DNA of 64,000 bases from Isoetes taiwanensis (Eukaryota > Streptophyta > Lycopodiopsida > Isoetales > Isoetaceae). How positions within the stretch are numbered: the stretch's first letter is position 1; every line of letters begins with the position of its first letter. The position numbers and the translations under genes were made by a program. This document shows, one piece after another, positions 23,605-35,715 of this stretch. The DNA lies in assembly GCA_021234155.1 (NCBI GenBank), contig JAJEKV010000030.1, positions 6,383,890-6,447,889 of the forward strand, in the 5' to 3' direction. The notes beneath the pieces were generated by a model that did not search any database, was not told where the DNA came from, and saw only the letters and a program-made list of their open reading frames with translations.

Positions 23605-25707
23605 GTACTTTGAACAACTTTGTTATCATTTTGTAAAAGAAGCATATTGAATCAATATCATTCATGTACTAATCAGTGCTCAAAGTTTGAAGTTAAATAG
23701 TTGCACTTTAGCTGGGGACCAAGAAAAATTCGCCAACATCATAATTTCATGTCATATAAATTTTACATTTTAACCAAGTGGGAAGATAAGTAAAGGGCTT
23801 TATTTTATCAAATTTCGCCAAGAAAAAAATCTAAGAACTTTTGTTTTTTCATAGGTTTAGCCAATCTTAATTTGAATAGAAAAACATTTAGGGCCGTTAA
23901 AATTTACCCTGCTTGGGGAGTATGGGGCAAGATGCATAGATGGCCGCGATTTAATAATATTGTGGCATATTCTTTGTCAACGGTGTAGAATTTTGGGATT
24001 TGAGGGGTCCATCAAGACGTTTGCACGGTGTGGATTTCATTGGAGCCGGGCGGAAGGTGGGGATGCGACCTCCGCTTCCTGGCATCGCCTAGAGGTAGCA
24101 AAGCAGAGAGGAGCTTCGTGGGATCTCCTCTTTGTTGGGTTGTCCTCTTTGTAAGTAGGAAGAACTCAAGCAATAATTCAAGTTTGATTCGTTGGAAGCG
24201 GCATATGACCGAGGTTTTAATTTGCTGCAGATAATCAACAAAGTAAAAAAATTGTATCCAAACGGCAGTGGATCCGGGTGAATCTTGGCGAGGAAAGGGG
24301 CAGCGATAATGTCTGCGAGAATCAAAATTGATATTAAAATTGTTAGTTTATGCGCAAAGGGCTGACAGAATTAAATTTATTTTTTGATGTGATGTGGTGG
24401 ACGAATGCGGATTAATGAATCAGCCACAACAATGCTTCTTCAAACATGGATGAAATTGCAGTGAGTTGGAAAATTGGTCCTTGAAAAAAATTTATCTGCA
24501 AAACTGTATGGGTCCAGTTTGAATCTGGAAAGCTCCGCCATAAATTGGCTATATGGTGGTTCTCATTTTTGCCTTTTTTTTTTTGGCATGCGCAGGCTTA
24601 TTACCTTTGAATTATCGGTCTTCGCCACGAAAACGAGCTCTGCGCGAGAGATCGCGATTGGGTTTCGCAAGAGAATATGCGTTTCATTTTCTCGATTCAA
24701 TGCATTTCTCTTGCTTTCTTTTTCCCGAATGACCCTTTGCATGATAACATGTCTAAGATAAAGAGGCATGGATTGGATTCATATTTTCTTGTCAATGGAT
24801 CATGTAAGGACAAGTGTACATTTTGCGATATGTTGCACATGGTACAAGAACCGATTATATGTATGATTCACTAGGAGTACCTATTGCACTTACATTTGAG
24901 GTACGCTCAATTTGTAATAAGCTCGTCTATGGCTAAAAGTAGGTGCTTATGTTCTAGATATACTTATCCTATCGTATTTTTACAACAGATATATGGAGAT
25001 TTAGAGGCACATAATGCGATTGTTTTCTAATGTTCAATCCAACTACTTGCTTGTGCTTGAGGTATATGCCATGTTTTATCATGATATTGGAAACCTTTGC
25101 TGTTATTATTGAGAGAGTGTGGTTGGTTACAGAAGTAGTTTCAAATTGATCAAGTCTACTTCTAGCTCTCATCTTGGACCTCCCGAATGCTCTGAAGAGT
25201 ATGCCAAACAGTCAAAAGTGGGATAATGTACTTGCTGGGTTAGATGAACAAGATTTTAGTACAAGCTATAGTTTTACTGTTAGAAAAGGTAGATTATTTT
25301 GGTATGAGCCATTTAAACGGGACTGGCATATACATTCTTCTGGCAACCAGGAAAGAACGTTGCCAATGTTAAACGTGTTATGTATCTTAGTTACATTTTC
25401 TTGGTTAGTTTATAAAGTGCTCAGATGCAGACACATTTGGCGAGTCTCAAGATAAACTTACTGATAAAATACTGTTGTTTTGCCACCAATTTTTGTGCAA
25501 AAGAAAAGCTTGATCCAGAAAGCCAAGCGTCGTGAATTAGACAGAACCTGGATTAGCTGGAGAAGCTAAACGATTGGAAACCTTGGTATATGAAGGCAAT
25601 GACTAAGGATAATTTTGACAAGCAATGGGACAGTAAGACCCGTTATCCTTTCGCATCTCTATTAGGAGGAAGGTGATGGAACTTGGGTGAAGTAAAGCAA
25701 CCACATA
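23605..25707. other. Unrecognised sequence with scattered open frames
   Basis: No family recognised. Open segments occur at 23960-24234, 24474-24874 and 25174-25455 on the plus strand; the last (WDNVLAGLDEQDFSTSYSF) has an exon-like composition, as does 25505-25600. They may be eroded captured gene fragments or DNA-transposon coding remains. Confidence 0.35.
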
Positions 25708-25905
25708 CACTACTACAAAAATAGGTAGAAATGGCACAAAAGTGACATTTATGCTCTGCCTTTTTACGGAGCATAAACATCACTTTTGTGCCATTTGGGA
25801 GCACAAACGTCATAAATGGCACAAAAGTGACGTTTATGCTCCGTAAAAAGGCGGAGCATAAATGTTACTTTTGTGCCATTTCTACCTATTTTTGTAGTAG
25901 TGATA
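25705..25905. mobile_element. CACTA-type MITE
   Basis: Element 25708-25902 (195 bp) begins CACTACTACAAAAATAGG and ends CCTATTTTTGTAGTAGTG, perfect terminal inverted repeats with the CACTA signature. It is flanked by the 3-bp direct repeat ATA (25705-25707 and 25903-25905), the expected target size for this superfamily. Internally the unit AATGGCACAAAAGTGAC-TTTATGCTC occurs four times in alternating orientation, resembling the subterminal transposase-binding repeats of CACTA elements. It has no coding capacity. The clean target duplication suggests a fairly recent insertion. Confidence 0.93.
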
Positions 25906-27800
25906 ACCGTAGACCCTGACATTGCTTATTCACCTTACCTTTCATGCCCTTTTAAGCATATGGAATTCAACATGCCAACACACATTCAGTTCCATTAACT
26001 CACCATGTACTATTGTTGCAAAGTATGCCATGTACATTTAGTCTTTTTATAAAGGCCATGATGTTCATTAGACAAACGAAAGGTGTTCAACTAAGAAGGG
26101 TAGTGGTAATGATACTTTCTTGATAGACAAACAAGAAGTTTTGACCATCTTAAATGATAAGAACCCTTGTCTTATAAATCAATGCTCGTCTTTTGACCAT
26201 CTTAAATGATAAGAACCCTTGTCTTATAAATCAATGCTCTAAAAATGAAGGGCCCAGATGCATGCCATGTCAGAGGAAGGCTGCAAACCAAAAACTAGGC
26301 GTCGAGATCTGGGCAATATAATTTCCGTTCTCAATTTGTTCAGATTGCAGGGCACATGAAACTCTCGATTATTTTATCCATATTGTGGATTTAGGTTTAG
26401 AAAACCACAACCTTTCTAAAGTTCTTAAAATCTCCATTCTATAACTACGCAATGACACCACAAATTACCACAGATTACTAAAAAGGATCCCAATTTTACA
26501 ATACCAAACAGCCAACATAACAAACCTCGAGAATAAATATTTTGTACACCCACTAGAGCTAAAAACATTTATATTCTAGAGCATTGTCTTGATCCTCATA
26601 ACCACTTGCGTGTTTTCTGTTTGAGCGAACTGTAGCCCATAAGCTTAAATGTCGTGCCTTTTCATGTTATGAGTCTGCTAAAACATTTAAAAAAAAAGGA
26701 TTATTAACTAAACAAGTAAATTGGATGCAACATAATAAGTATGTACGGTCTGATTCTCATGTTTCTAATACAATACCATACCTGTCTCACAACACCTACA
26801 TGTTTCATGTATTGAAATCGTATTTCCTTAACCAACAATTGCATGTTCCATGGATCAAAGTCATATTTTATTGATCTTTCATAATGCCACTTGCATGGTT
26901 ATCAACGGGCAACCATGTTTTCAACAGCTACTCATGTTACCTAGTTTACTCTATTTGTAGTTCATGGTTTAAGTTTAAGAGTGATTAACCTTGAAATATA
27001 CAGAATGAGGTTCTGAATATGGGAAACTTTGGCTACAAATTTTAGACCCCTTTGAGCTAAAATTTTTTAACCATAATATAGGTTTTGCAAACTTAAGGTT
27101 TTGCTCATGTTCAAGAGCACCATCATTTTGCGTACTCATAGTGGCTTAGATACTCTTGCAAGATTTCATAGAATATGCTTATAAGAAGCCAGAATATTGG
27201 TGTTGCTTCATCTCTAGGATAAAATGGCATTGTTGGTCTATGGAAAGCCTACTCAAGTAGTGGAACTAAGTCTAACTCACTTACCAAAAGCAATTTGATA
27301 AGGCCTACAATATGTAGGCACTCTCATAGTGTTGCAAAGCTCTGTAAATGACTTCAACACCATAGTTATCATTTGCATAATGCAGCTATGGCTATTTGAG
27401 GACCATGCACCAGTTTTATCTTGTCATCTTGGGGTTCATATGGGCCAATCGGCCACTCACTTAAACAATTGTCTATAGCTCATAGGAGTTTTGGAAATAT
27501 AGAACCATTTGTAGTCTTGGAATTACATTATTTCATTTTTTCATGGAAGTAATAAGTTTATCTTATGCCATTTTTCATCTTTTTTATTGTATGCAGGGTA
27601 ATTTTGCAATGAATGAAGCAATCAAGCAAGTCGAAGAGTGAAAACAGACGACCCGAGATTGTGCTAACTTGGAAGTAAAAAATTTTGGCCGCAAGGTAAT
27701 TATATAGAAGCTCCTTTTGTTTCACTGCCATTCCTTACATGCAAATGCTTTCCATTTTGATGCAATTTATTTCTTTTGACATGATGCATGCTTGAAGCAT
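25906..27800. other. No gene recognised; 52-bp tandem duplication inside
   Basis: A 52-bp unit (TTTTGACCATCTTAAATGAT...) is tandemly duplicated at 26139-26190 and 26191-26239. The remainder is AT-rich with short frames and no recognisable domain. Intron-like and exon-like boundaries near 27595-27650 (GCAGGGTAATTTTGCAATG) cannot be assigned to a gene. Confidence 0.45.
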
Positions 27801-27805
27801 ATAAG

Positions 27806-27952
27806 ATGAGAATGAGAATGATTTTTTTATCGTCCACTGAGACCAATCGGCCTATGGGACCCAGAAGGAGCGAAGCAAACTTATTACTGTCCGGGTTAAA
27901 AAACCCTCGCCCGAAGGGTTTTCGAGGGAAAAACCATGGCAGTAATAAGAAT
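27806..27952 (-). mobile_element. Isolated LINE family B 3' module
   Basis: The reverse complement carries the conserved module of the LINE at 53870-56450. There is a paired region 27881-27949 (TTATTACTG at one end, CAGTAATAA at the other), then GGGTCCCATAGGCCGATTGG, then GTGGACGATAAAA and an ATTCTC-rich tail. No reverse-transcriptase sequence is attached, so it is either a very short 5'-truncated copy or a SINE using the same tail. Confidence 0.8.
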
Positions 27953-28431
27953 GCTGTCAAACTGTACAAGTACATCATCATGAAATAAATGTGTATATAC
28001 ATGTCAAGCGCGTGTCCGAGGACATAGCTGATCTCGCATGTCCATGACATCCTGAAGGTATGATCCTAGCACCCATACAGATGTCGTGCTCAGTGTCACA
28101 TGTAGCTGCTGGCCAGGCCTCCAACTCAGCATAGCGCGTCCGAATTTGATCATATGCTGGGCATAAGATGAAGATCAAGATCATCTAATTGATAATGCAT
28201 TTATTTATTGCCACTATATAAAGCAATAGCTCCTTTGTAGCATTGTTAGAGACAAGAGCCTTCGAAATCGTAACTTAGTGCACCATGATTGAAGGAGATG
28301 CCTGCTAGCCTGCTCCTGGAATATAGTGGGGTTATTGTCTTATAAGGGAAGTGACAATAGCTAGTTTGGAACATGCAATAAACACCTCTTCATGCTCTTA
28401 AGCTTAATCTGTTTGTACAATCTATTGCATG

Positions 28432-29110
28432 CATACAAGAGAACGGTGATTTATTGTCACTTTTTTTGTCACAAAAATAATGTGTCAAAAAACTGATACA
28501 AAAGTGACATTAATAATGACAAAATTAGTGAAACCTAACTGACAATAAATGTGACAATACAATGATGCAATACTGACAAAAAAAAGTGACAAAATAATGA
28601 TATAGATCTTACTATAATGTGACAATAGATTGATATGGTTTGGACAAAACCATATGTCAAAAATGTGACAATAGATTGACTTAATAATGACAAAATTAAT
28701 GACAAACAAATGATATAAATCTGACTATAATGTGCCAACAAAAGACACAACTGTGACAATAGACTGACATAGTGTTGACAAAATGATGTGTCAAAAATGT
28801 ACTAATCGACTGAATTTATAATGATAAGAGTTAGTGACAAAGAAATAATATAAATTTGACCATAGTGTGCTAATAAAATGTCATAACTGTGACAAGAAAC
28901 TGGAGAAAAAAATGACACAAATGTATCAACTAGGTGAGAATACCTCAAATGTGACAAATGGGTGAGAATAAGGGAACAAAACAGTGACTATAAAGTGGCA
29001 ATAAGCTCATTCCAAAGTGACAATAGGATGACAATAAAATAACAATAAGCTGACTTTAAAGTGACAATAAGATGACAAAAAAATGATAATAAGCTGACTT
29101 TAAAGTGCAT
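28432..29110. repeat. Diverged array of GTGACAAT-type repeats
   Basis: At least 30 occurrences of GTGACAA/TGACAAT variants at irregular 10-25 bp spacing. The left edge, TACAAGAGAACGGTGATTTA then TTGTCAC, resembles in inverted form the right edge of the array at 49568-49987. Subterminal repeats of a CACTA-like transposon are the best explanation; no intact CACTA terminus is present. Confidence 0.6.
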
Positions 29111-29795
29111 CTGGGGGTACATCATGAACTACAATCCACCATATTGGGTTAACAGGGTTTTTAAGAAAGAAAACATGTTCAACTTGTTTAGAGTAAACCA
29201 ATGCTCATTCATTTCTCCAAGAACCTGTGCTGAATCAATCTGATAGAAACCCGAGGGATGTGATCTCATGATCTGATTCTTGCCTCTATAAACAACTTTA
29301 AACCACTTTGCCTTCAAGATGGTTACATAAAATGTGGGATTTGCCAAATATAATTAAGGGCCCCTAAGTGGTTGTTGATCATATTGGCTGACTTGACTTT
29401 TTTGTTCAAATTGGGAAGCAATTCCAAGGTTATTTGTCAGACAACCTTTATCGACCTCTTTAGTCTGAAGATGGTTTCCATAAGCCCACATTGAATTGTG
29501 GAAATAAACCTGCATTTCAGAAAGATACCAGAAATAAATCATATGTATGCAGCACACATTGGCTGCCTTCAGATAATTGAACTTAAAACTATCTTCAAGA
29601 TCGAGATACTGAAATTGCAGTAGGTCCCATTTTCTCTAGTGTAATAGGAACTATGAGTGATGATGGTATTAGCATACCTTAATTCTGCTTCTACTTGTGA
29701 TGGTATTAAGGAGGGGTGATAGTTTTTTTTAAACCTTGGATAAGGCATATACGGAGAGGTTTTTGTTGACCCCAGTAATGCACGTGGCGTATCCC
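29111..29795. other. No gene recognised
   Basis: Two minus-strand open frames (29129-29347, 29354-29557) lack recognisable domains. Confidence 0.4.
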
Positions 29796-30707
29796 ATATG
29801 TAGCATAATAACAGGGGGTTACTTTTAGATTTTTATACGTTTTTTCACATGGTTTTTCTATGATTTCGTTGTTGTATTCGTTGAGGTGTACTAAATAGTA
29901 TTTCTAGAGTGCACCCTTTATGGGCCGTTGATTTTCGTTGGTTGGAACAATCCGAGGGTTGTTGTCTTTCTCTGCATGTGTTTGTGCATGAACACTGCGC
30001 ATGTGTATCCATGTGCATGTGTGTGCATGTGCATGTTCATGTGCATGTGCATGTATATGCATGTGCATGTGTATTGTGCATGTGCATGTGCATGTGCAAG
30101 TGCAAGTGCAAGTGCAAGTGCAAGTGCATGTGCATGTGTGCATGTGTGTGCGTGTGTGCATATGCATGTGTACTTGCCCTCTTGGATTCTTATTGCGGAG
30201 TGGATTTTACTACCACGAGATGGATTTTTTGCTCACACTTACAAAGGTATTTGTTTTTTAATGTTTCTTCAGTTAGCATAATGTTTTTTTTTTACAAGGT
30301 ATTGGTTTCCTGATTCTACAATGTAGTGCTGCAAAACCTCCTTTTGTTTCCTTCCTAAGATTTGCTGCAGATTCAAGTTTAGGCCCTCTGTTTGCTTCCA
30401 ACTCTTGGATATTCTTGGCTTCCGGATTGTTCATAGCAGCCAGCCTTTAGCTTCAATCAACAAACGGATTCTTATGCACACAACAGGCGGATTATTCCAC
30501 GCCTTTTTCCATGTCACGCAGATCAGTCAAACAGTGACCACAAGAATGCATTTATATTGTAGGAATGGAACTTTAATCTAACCATAAGGTGAATCATGCA
30601 TAGAGATGGAGCATCCAAAATCATATGGATTGATAAACAATGGTGTCATTGTGAAAGAGAAATAGTTGTAGCGGAAGTAACAATATGTAGCATAATAACA
30701 GGGGGTT
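29796..30707. other. 862-bp segment flanked by 25-bp direct repeat
   Basis: ATATGTAGCATAATAACAGG followed by GGGTT occurs at 29796-29820 and again at 30683-30707 without mismatch. The length is consistent with a retroposon target duplication, though no poly(A) or terminal motif is seen at either inner edge. The segment includes the GTGCAT repeat at 29964-30172. Confidence 0.6.
29964..30172. repeat. GTGCAT/GTGCAA hexanucleotide array
   Basis: About 200 bp of TGTGCATG repeats with an internal run of five GTGCAA units (about 30091-30125). Each CATGCA core is the RY element bound by plant B3 factors. The array is open in five frames and yields cysteine-rich shadow ORFs that I do not consider real. 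Confidence 0.95.
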
Positions 30708-31031
30708 TTCTTTGTGTTGCAAACTTTATGACTTTCAGAATAATGGATCAATCTGCTCTATCTTTATGGTAACTTTTACTTATGTTCTATTTGTTTTATT
30801 GTGATCAAATTCAAAAGCTACAGGTGATGAAAGCCTCAAATGAATTCTAGTTTTTTCTGGTTTGAATTCTAAAATTTTTGTCACACCGGGGTGGCGTCCC
30901 TAAGGCCAGAAGGGGGCCAATTTTTTTTTTGCAACACAAACCATTAACATCCAACATATAAAAATTAAATCCCCCAACACATAACAACCAACACATAACA
31001 ACCATTGACATTAACAACCAACACATAATTA

Positions 31032-31445
31032 CCATTGACATTAATTAACACAACCATTGGGTCCAACACATTTAAATTAAAATCCCCCTTAAACCCCCTT
31101 TGGTTTGGGTGCATATTCACACGGGGGGTGACGTAGGGCAGCGAGAGCCCTCATAATTGTATTTTGCACGTATGAAATCAACACCATTATAGTATTCCGC
31201 TTGAAATCTTATAGTATTTTGTGAATCTTAGTATACAGTATAGCAAATTTTGTACTTGCATACCCCACAAACGAGGAACTTTACGTACGATATAGATTAA
31301 GGAATAAGGAGTGAATATGCCTATCCAACAGCTCTCGTTGCCCGGAGTCACCCCCGTGTGAATATGCACCCAAACCAAAGGGGGTTTAAGGGGGATTTTA
31401 ATTTAAATGTGTTGGACCTAATGGTTGTGTTAATTAATGGTCATT
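31032..31445. mobile_element. Long inverted repeat (MITE-like), arms about 115 bp
   Basis: Left arm 31032-31147 and right arm 31332-31445 are reverse complements with a few mismatches. Both contain ATTAATTAACACAACCATTRG, GTGTTGGAC/GTCCAACAC, CCCCTTTGGTTTGGGTGCAT and its complement. The central 184 bp is unrelated. Just left of the element there are tandem AACAACCAACACATAA repeats. No clear target duplication was found. The transcript would form a long dsRNA stem. Confidence 0.8.
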
Positions 31446-31992
31446 GCAACTAGAGAAGGCCAAATTGATATCCTTACAGTGCAAGATTTGCTCTTGCTGG
31501 AATATTGCCAAGACTAATCGATCTGACTTTTGCTTCCAATTTGGAAACATTGTAGCTCATGTACTGTGACACTTCCAAAGTCTACCAATTTAAGCATAGG
31601 CAGTCTTCATATCCGCGACTCCATTTGAGTATGGATTACAAATGATTTTGGATTTTGCTTTATAACCCTTGAAAAACATTTGATTGCCTCATAGACGTGT
31701 CCAAAGGAAATCATCTCATTCCAAATTCTTGATAAGGGCCGAATCCAAGTGTGGCAGTTGGGCCAAGGCATCATCACTATGAACCTTGATCTAAGGTGCA
31801 ACCAAACAGATGCTAGTAAGTGCATGTGGCTGGTGCAATCTATAGTCAAGAACTTTAACTCATGTATCTTCGTCCTCAACGTCATACGATTCATTAATCC
31901 TATCTAAATAACTTTTAGCTTTTGCCCACTATCTTGAAATACCAATTCCCAACATACTCTGCTCCAATCCTAACTTGTGTGCTCTACGGAGA
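31446..31992. other. No gene recognised
   Basis: The minus-strand frame at 31607-31894 superficially resembles a PPR protein (WNEMISFG--YEAIKCF) but lacks consistent repeat spacing; I leave it unassigned. Confidence 0.35.
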
Positions 31993-32312
31993 ATTCTTGC
32001 TTCGTCTGGCCCTATTCTCCGGCATGTGATGAAGCATCCCTCGATTTTCTGGCAGCAATTCGCCTTCCAAGAAATATAACCATTGCCTTTAAATAAATAA
32101 CTTTATTCGTATCTTTAAAAGTCTCTTAGGTCTATAAGTCAATAGTTAGTCCAACCCTCTTGCTTTGTCTGGCCCTCTCCCCTGATTTGTGATGAGGCAT
32201 CCCTCAACTTTCTGGCAGCAATTTGCCTTCTTGGAAATATAACTATTGCTTTTAAATAAATAAACTTTATTCATGTCTTTAAAAGACTTCCAGGTCTATA
32301 AGACAATAATAC
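31993..32312. repeat. Tandem duplication, about 165-bp unit
   Basis: Two copies (about 31993-32155 and 32158-32312) sharing TCTGGCCCT, GTGATGA-GCATCCCTC, TTCTGGCAGCAATT, AAATATAAC-ATTGC and AGGTCTATAAG. The copies have diverged by many substitutions. Confidence 0.85.
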
Positions 32313-32323
32313 TTTAGATGTCC

Positions 32324-34177
32324 ATAGTGACCATAGTTACCAAAAACGGCCGTTTTCGCCGTTTTTTTGCCGTTTTTGACTTTTTTGCCCCGAGCCGTAT
32401 TCAAATGCTAAAATGGCCCTCTAAAAAACGTGATGCAAAAAACGGTGAGGTGGCGTTTTTTTTTTTGCCGTTTTTCCTGTAAAAAACGTCCGTTTTCGGT
32501 AACATGTTTTTTTTTTTCAAGGCCGTCCACGAATTTGTTGGAGGCAAATTTTGGGGGAAAAACGGGCCCCCTATTTTTGAGAGCCTACAACCGGCTCTGT
32601 ATGCACGGCCGAGTCTTGGAGCAACTGATTCAATCCCAGTTTGAAGGCGTAAGAGGCTGTTGTTAGTTAAGAAGATCATGGTTTTCATCCATTCCAGCAT
32701 TTCCAGTTAAGATTTTTCCATTCTTTCAGTCTGAAGCATTTAGGTTTTGTAGCAGTATGCACAATAAAGATCATTTCGTTGAAAAAACAATATATAAGCA
32801 AGAGCTTTTCGATTTCTAGAATATTTCAATTTTTAGAAGAGCATTTCGATTTCCATTTTGTATTGAGTTAGATTTATCAGTCTGAAGCATTTTAGTTTTG
32901 TAGTAGCATATACAATGAAGAACATTTTGATTGAAACAGACAATGAAGAGCATTTCGATTTTATGCATTTTGTATAGTTCTATATTGAAAACAATATACA
33001 TACAATGAAGAGCATTTCGATTTTGCAAACAGACATGAAGAAATAAGATTTAAATAGCATTACGGTTCTATAGCAGCATCAAATTCATATTTTAGAAACC
33101 TAACCATCAAATTCATGTCTGTAGCAGCTTATGTTTTATAGAATTATTTAGGACTGATGACACAATAGCCTGCTTTTATTATTTCTGTCTAAGTTTGAAG
33201 GGTCTATAGGCCACGAGATTCTTTAGCTAACCTGTTAATTCATTTTTTTATTACCCAGTTATGACAAATATCTAAATGGTTGGATTACAGGCAACTGAGA
33301 CCTCATCTATTTCTGCAACAAAAAATGGTTCAAGAGGTTCTAGTTCATCAAAACAGATGTGATTTTTCATGATCAAAGACATATTGTTAAGTGCTTCAGT
33401 CATCTTCTTCTTTCCTAAAGCTTTAGTCATACTTCTTCTTCCCTAAATTTTGACTGCAGAAAATGTAAACTCAAGTATCTGGCAAGGAAGACTTAGCAAT
33501 ATGCTATGGAAATCTACTTCAGTTCATCTATTTGAATTCACTCTAGTAGGATATTTATGTACTTTGTTTTGAAGTTAAAACACCATTTGTCTTAGCCATA
33601 AAAATGGTTTGTATCTGTTTTTCTTCAAAAAAAACAATATTCAGACTGGCAAAATGTTTTTTAAGTAAATCTAATCTGGAAAATTTGTTTTATCTGGTTT
33701 TCATAAGATCTATAGGAATATGGTCTGTACATAAATTCTAGTACTCTTTGCTGTGATTTATGGCTGATCTTAGGGCAATAGCTTTGAAAGATATGAAAAA
33801 AAAAAAAACCCTAGGAAGTCTTTGAATAGGGTAAGACATAAGGGGCATTATATTTCTACTAAGATGCCTCCTAAAGATGAATTTATAAGTCATTTGCAAG
33901 GAAGGCTTGGGACACAATGACTTATATAGATCGCAACTTTCTTTCTTGAAATCACTTATTTATGAAATCAGTTATTTAGTTACATTGTACAAGCATATTT
34001 AGATTCTACTCTTATAAGTATGATAAATTTACATTATGAGTGCATTTATACATGTACGCTTTTTTTTTTTGGGATTTTTTCAAGAACTTGCCGTTTTTTT
34101 GGCCGTTTTCGTTTTCGTTTTCAATCCCAACCTGCCGTTTTCATTCCGTTTTCGTTTTTGGTAACTATGATAGTGAC
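32324..34177. mobile_element. hAT-like non-autonomous DNA transposon
   Basis: Element 32332-34169 (1,838 bp) starts CATAGTTACCAAAAACGG and ends CGTTTTTGGTAACTATG, a terminal inverted repeat of about 17 bp. It is bounded by the 8-bp direct repeat ATAGTGAC at 32324-32331 and 34170-34177. An 8-bp target site and CA...TG ends fit the hAT superfamily. The terminal 150 bp on each side are enriched in GCCGTTTTCG-type motifs, as expected of subterminal repeats. The interior has no transposase, only AT-rich sequence with a diverged GAAGAGCATTTCGATTT repeat (about 32805-33030). Confidence 0.85.
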
Positions 34178-34440
34178 ACCAATTCTATAGGTTTAGAATA
34201 GAAGAAAAAGGCCATCTTGTATTTTCAAGCACAATCATTCTTTCTTTTGAAAGACCATACTCTATAGGTTTAGAAAAGAAGAAAAAGGCCATCTTGTATT
34301 TTCAAGCACAATCATTCTTTCTTTTGAGCACGATCATTTTTTCTTTTGAAAGACCATACCCTATAGGTTTAGAAAAGAAGAAAAAGGCCATCTTGTATAT
34401 ATATATATATATATATCACTATATATATACAATTATATTA
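34178..34440. repeat. Tandem repeat and AT microsatellite
   Basis: Three copies of a unit containing CTATAGGTTTAGAAAAGAAG, AAAAAGGCCATCTTGTAT and TTTTCAAGCACAATCATTC start at about 34186, 34262 and 34362, the second being expanded. The array ends in TATATATA repeats (34397-34432). Confidence 0.85.
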
Positions 34441-35616
34441 TGGTCCTATGGGGGGGTGAGTGTATGTAGAGATTCATCCCAGCCGTCGATTTTCTGAGGT
34501 GTCGTGACAATAGCCCTTGGATTTGATGGGGGGGCATGCATGGGGCATGCACCCCATCCCTGGGCCGTCGATCGGGCACGTGAGAAATCTTGGCCCTTGA
34601 TTTTAAGCTTAAGGAAGGTGCAAGGAAATTGTTGGTAGAGATTGATCTCGGCCGTCCATCTCTGAGATGGACGGTCCAGACGGTGACACTTCAATCAACC
34701 CCAAGCAGCCCCCTTTATTTGGGGCTTTTGATGTGGCCTGTTAGATCTAGGGATTCAATTGGGGCATTTTATGTAGACCGTCCATCCTTGAAACTAGGCC
34801 ATTTTCCTTCAACAAGAAACAAGGTGCTGCGCACGGAGGGTTGCCCTTCGGTGGCCCGAGAGTGTGTTTTCATGTTTTTGGGACGTGGACCTACATTCTT
34901 GTGTATAAACCCTAAGGAGCTCTTCATTTTCCTTCAACACGCCAGTAAAACAATCGTAAGCCACATTTTCTCGACTCCTTTGATCCTCTTTCATATCTTC
35001 CGAGTTGCCTGATTCTTCATCTAAAGACATATATTCAATATCCAACATATCGTCTTCATCATCATCTTCCTGGCAATGCAAACTCCTCAGAAACTCAAAA
35101 AAGCTCTTGGCACTTTCTGTTTTTTTTGGTCTTTATGTACTTCTTGATTATCTTTGCCGGATGCATAACCTACAACACTCGCCATCTCAGCCCTTCCCTT
35201 ACATGCCCGAATTAGCAAGAATCATTCCTCCGCCTCTGCGGCAGACAACACAACCCAGCCTCGGTTCGTTCTTAGCCAAGGAAGCATCTCCAAAAAACCT
35301 TATAGCGACCACTCACGGCCTTGGGAGCCATCCCTCCATGATCCCCTCGGCAAATCCCAAAGATTTGGCATGGTATACATAACGCCCAACAATAGTGGAA
35401 GCAAAGTGGAGTGCCATGCCCATCTAATCTCGAAATGGATTTGAACTCCAAGGTCTCATTTATGGGTCCGGCCTCAGAAAAATAACGAGCCCCACAAGCT
35501 TGTTATTAGGACAACAAGCAAAAAGGCGAGCAACATAGCCATAGGCTGGGCCGGAGTCCTTAAGGGGTTGGTGGCAACATGGTGATCGCCAGGCTTTATC
35601 GGCAAATGCCGGTTGG
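34441..35616. other. Unrecognised; exon-like frames on both strands
   Basis: Short palindromes such as CCGTCCATCTCTGAGATGGACGG occur at 34652-34674. The minus-strand frame 34809-35081 is acidic (EDDDEDDMLDIEYMSLDEE) and the plus-strand frame 35005-35382 overlaps it; at most one can be real and neither matches a known family. The minus strand around 35380-35560 also reads like eroded coding sequence (MALHFASTIVG). Confidence 0.35.
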
Positions 35617-35715
35617 AGCGATCACCGAAGATATGCTAGGCATATGGCGGCATATCTTAAATATGCCACAAACCCACATAAGCGAGGGTTTGCCCCCTAG
35701 GGCAGCTCAAAATGT
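35617..35715. repeat. Dispersed repeat of about 95 bp, left copy
   Basis: Shares ACC-AAGATAT-CTAGG, ATATGCCA-AAACCCACATAA and AGGGTTTGCCCCCTAGGG with 39041-39135, same orientation, 3.4 kb away. The pair brackets the armadillo-repeat-only pseudogene. Confidence 0.75.

Noticed and set aside
28432-29110. CRISPR-like array
   Set aside because: Repeats are short, diverged and irregularly spaced, in a plant nuclear context.
29909-30313. Cysteine-rich open frames over the GTGCAT array
   Set aside because: They are open only because the hexamer repeat lacks stops in every frame; no start context or homology.
31607-31894. Possible PPR protein fragment
   Set aside because: Only one short resemblance; no 35-residue periodicity in any frame.
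35005-35382. 125-codon plus-strand frame
   Set aside because: Overlaps an acidic minus-strand frame; neither has a family, and I cannot choose.
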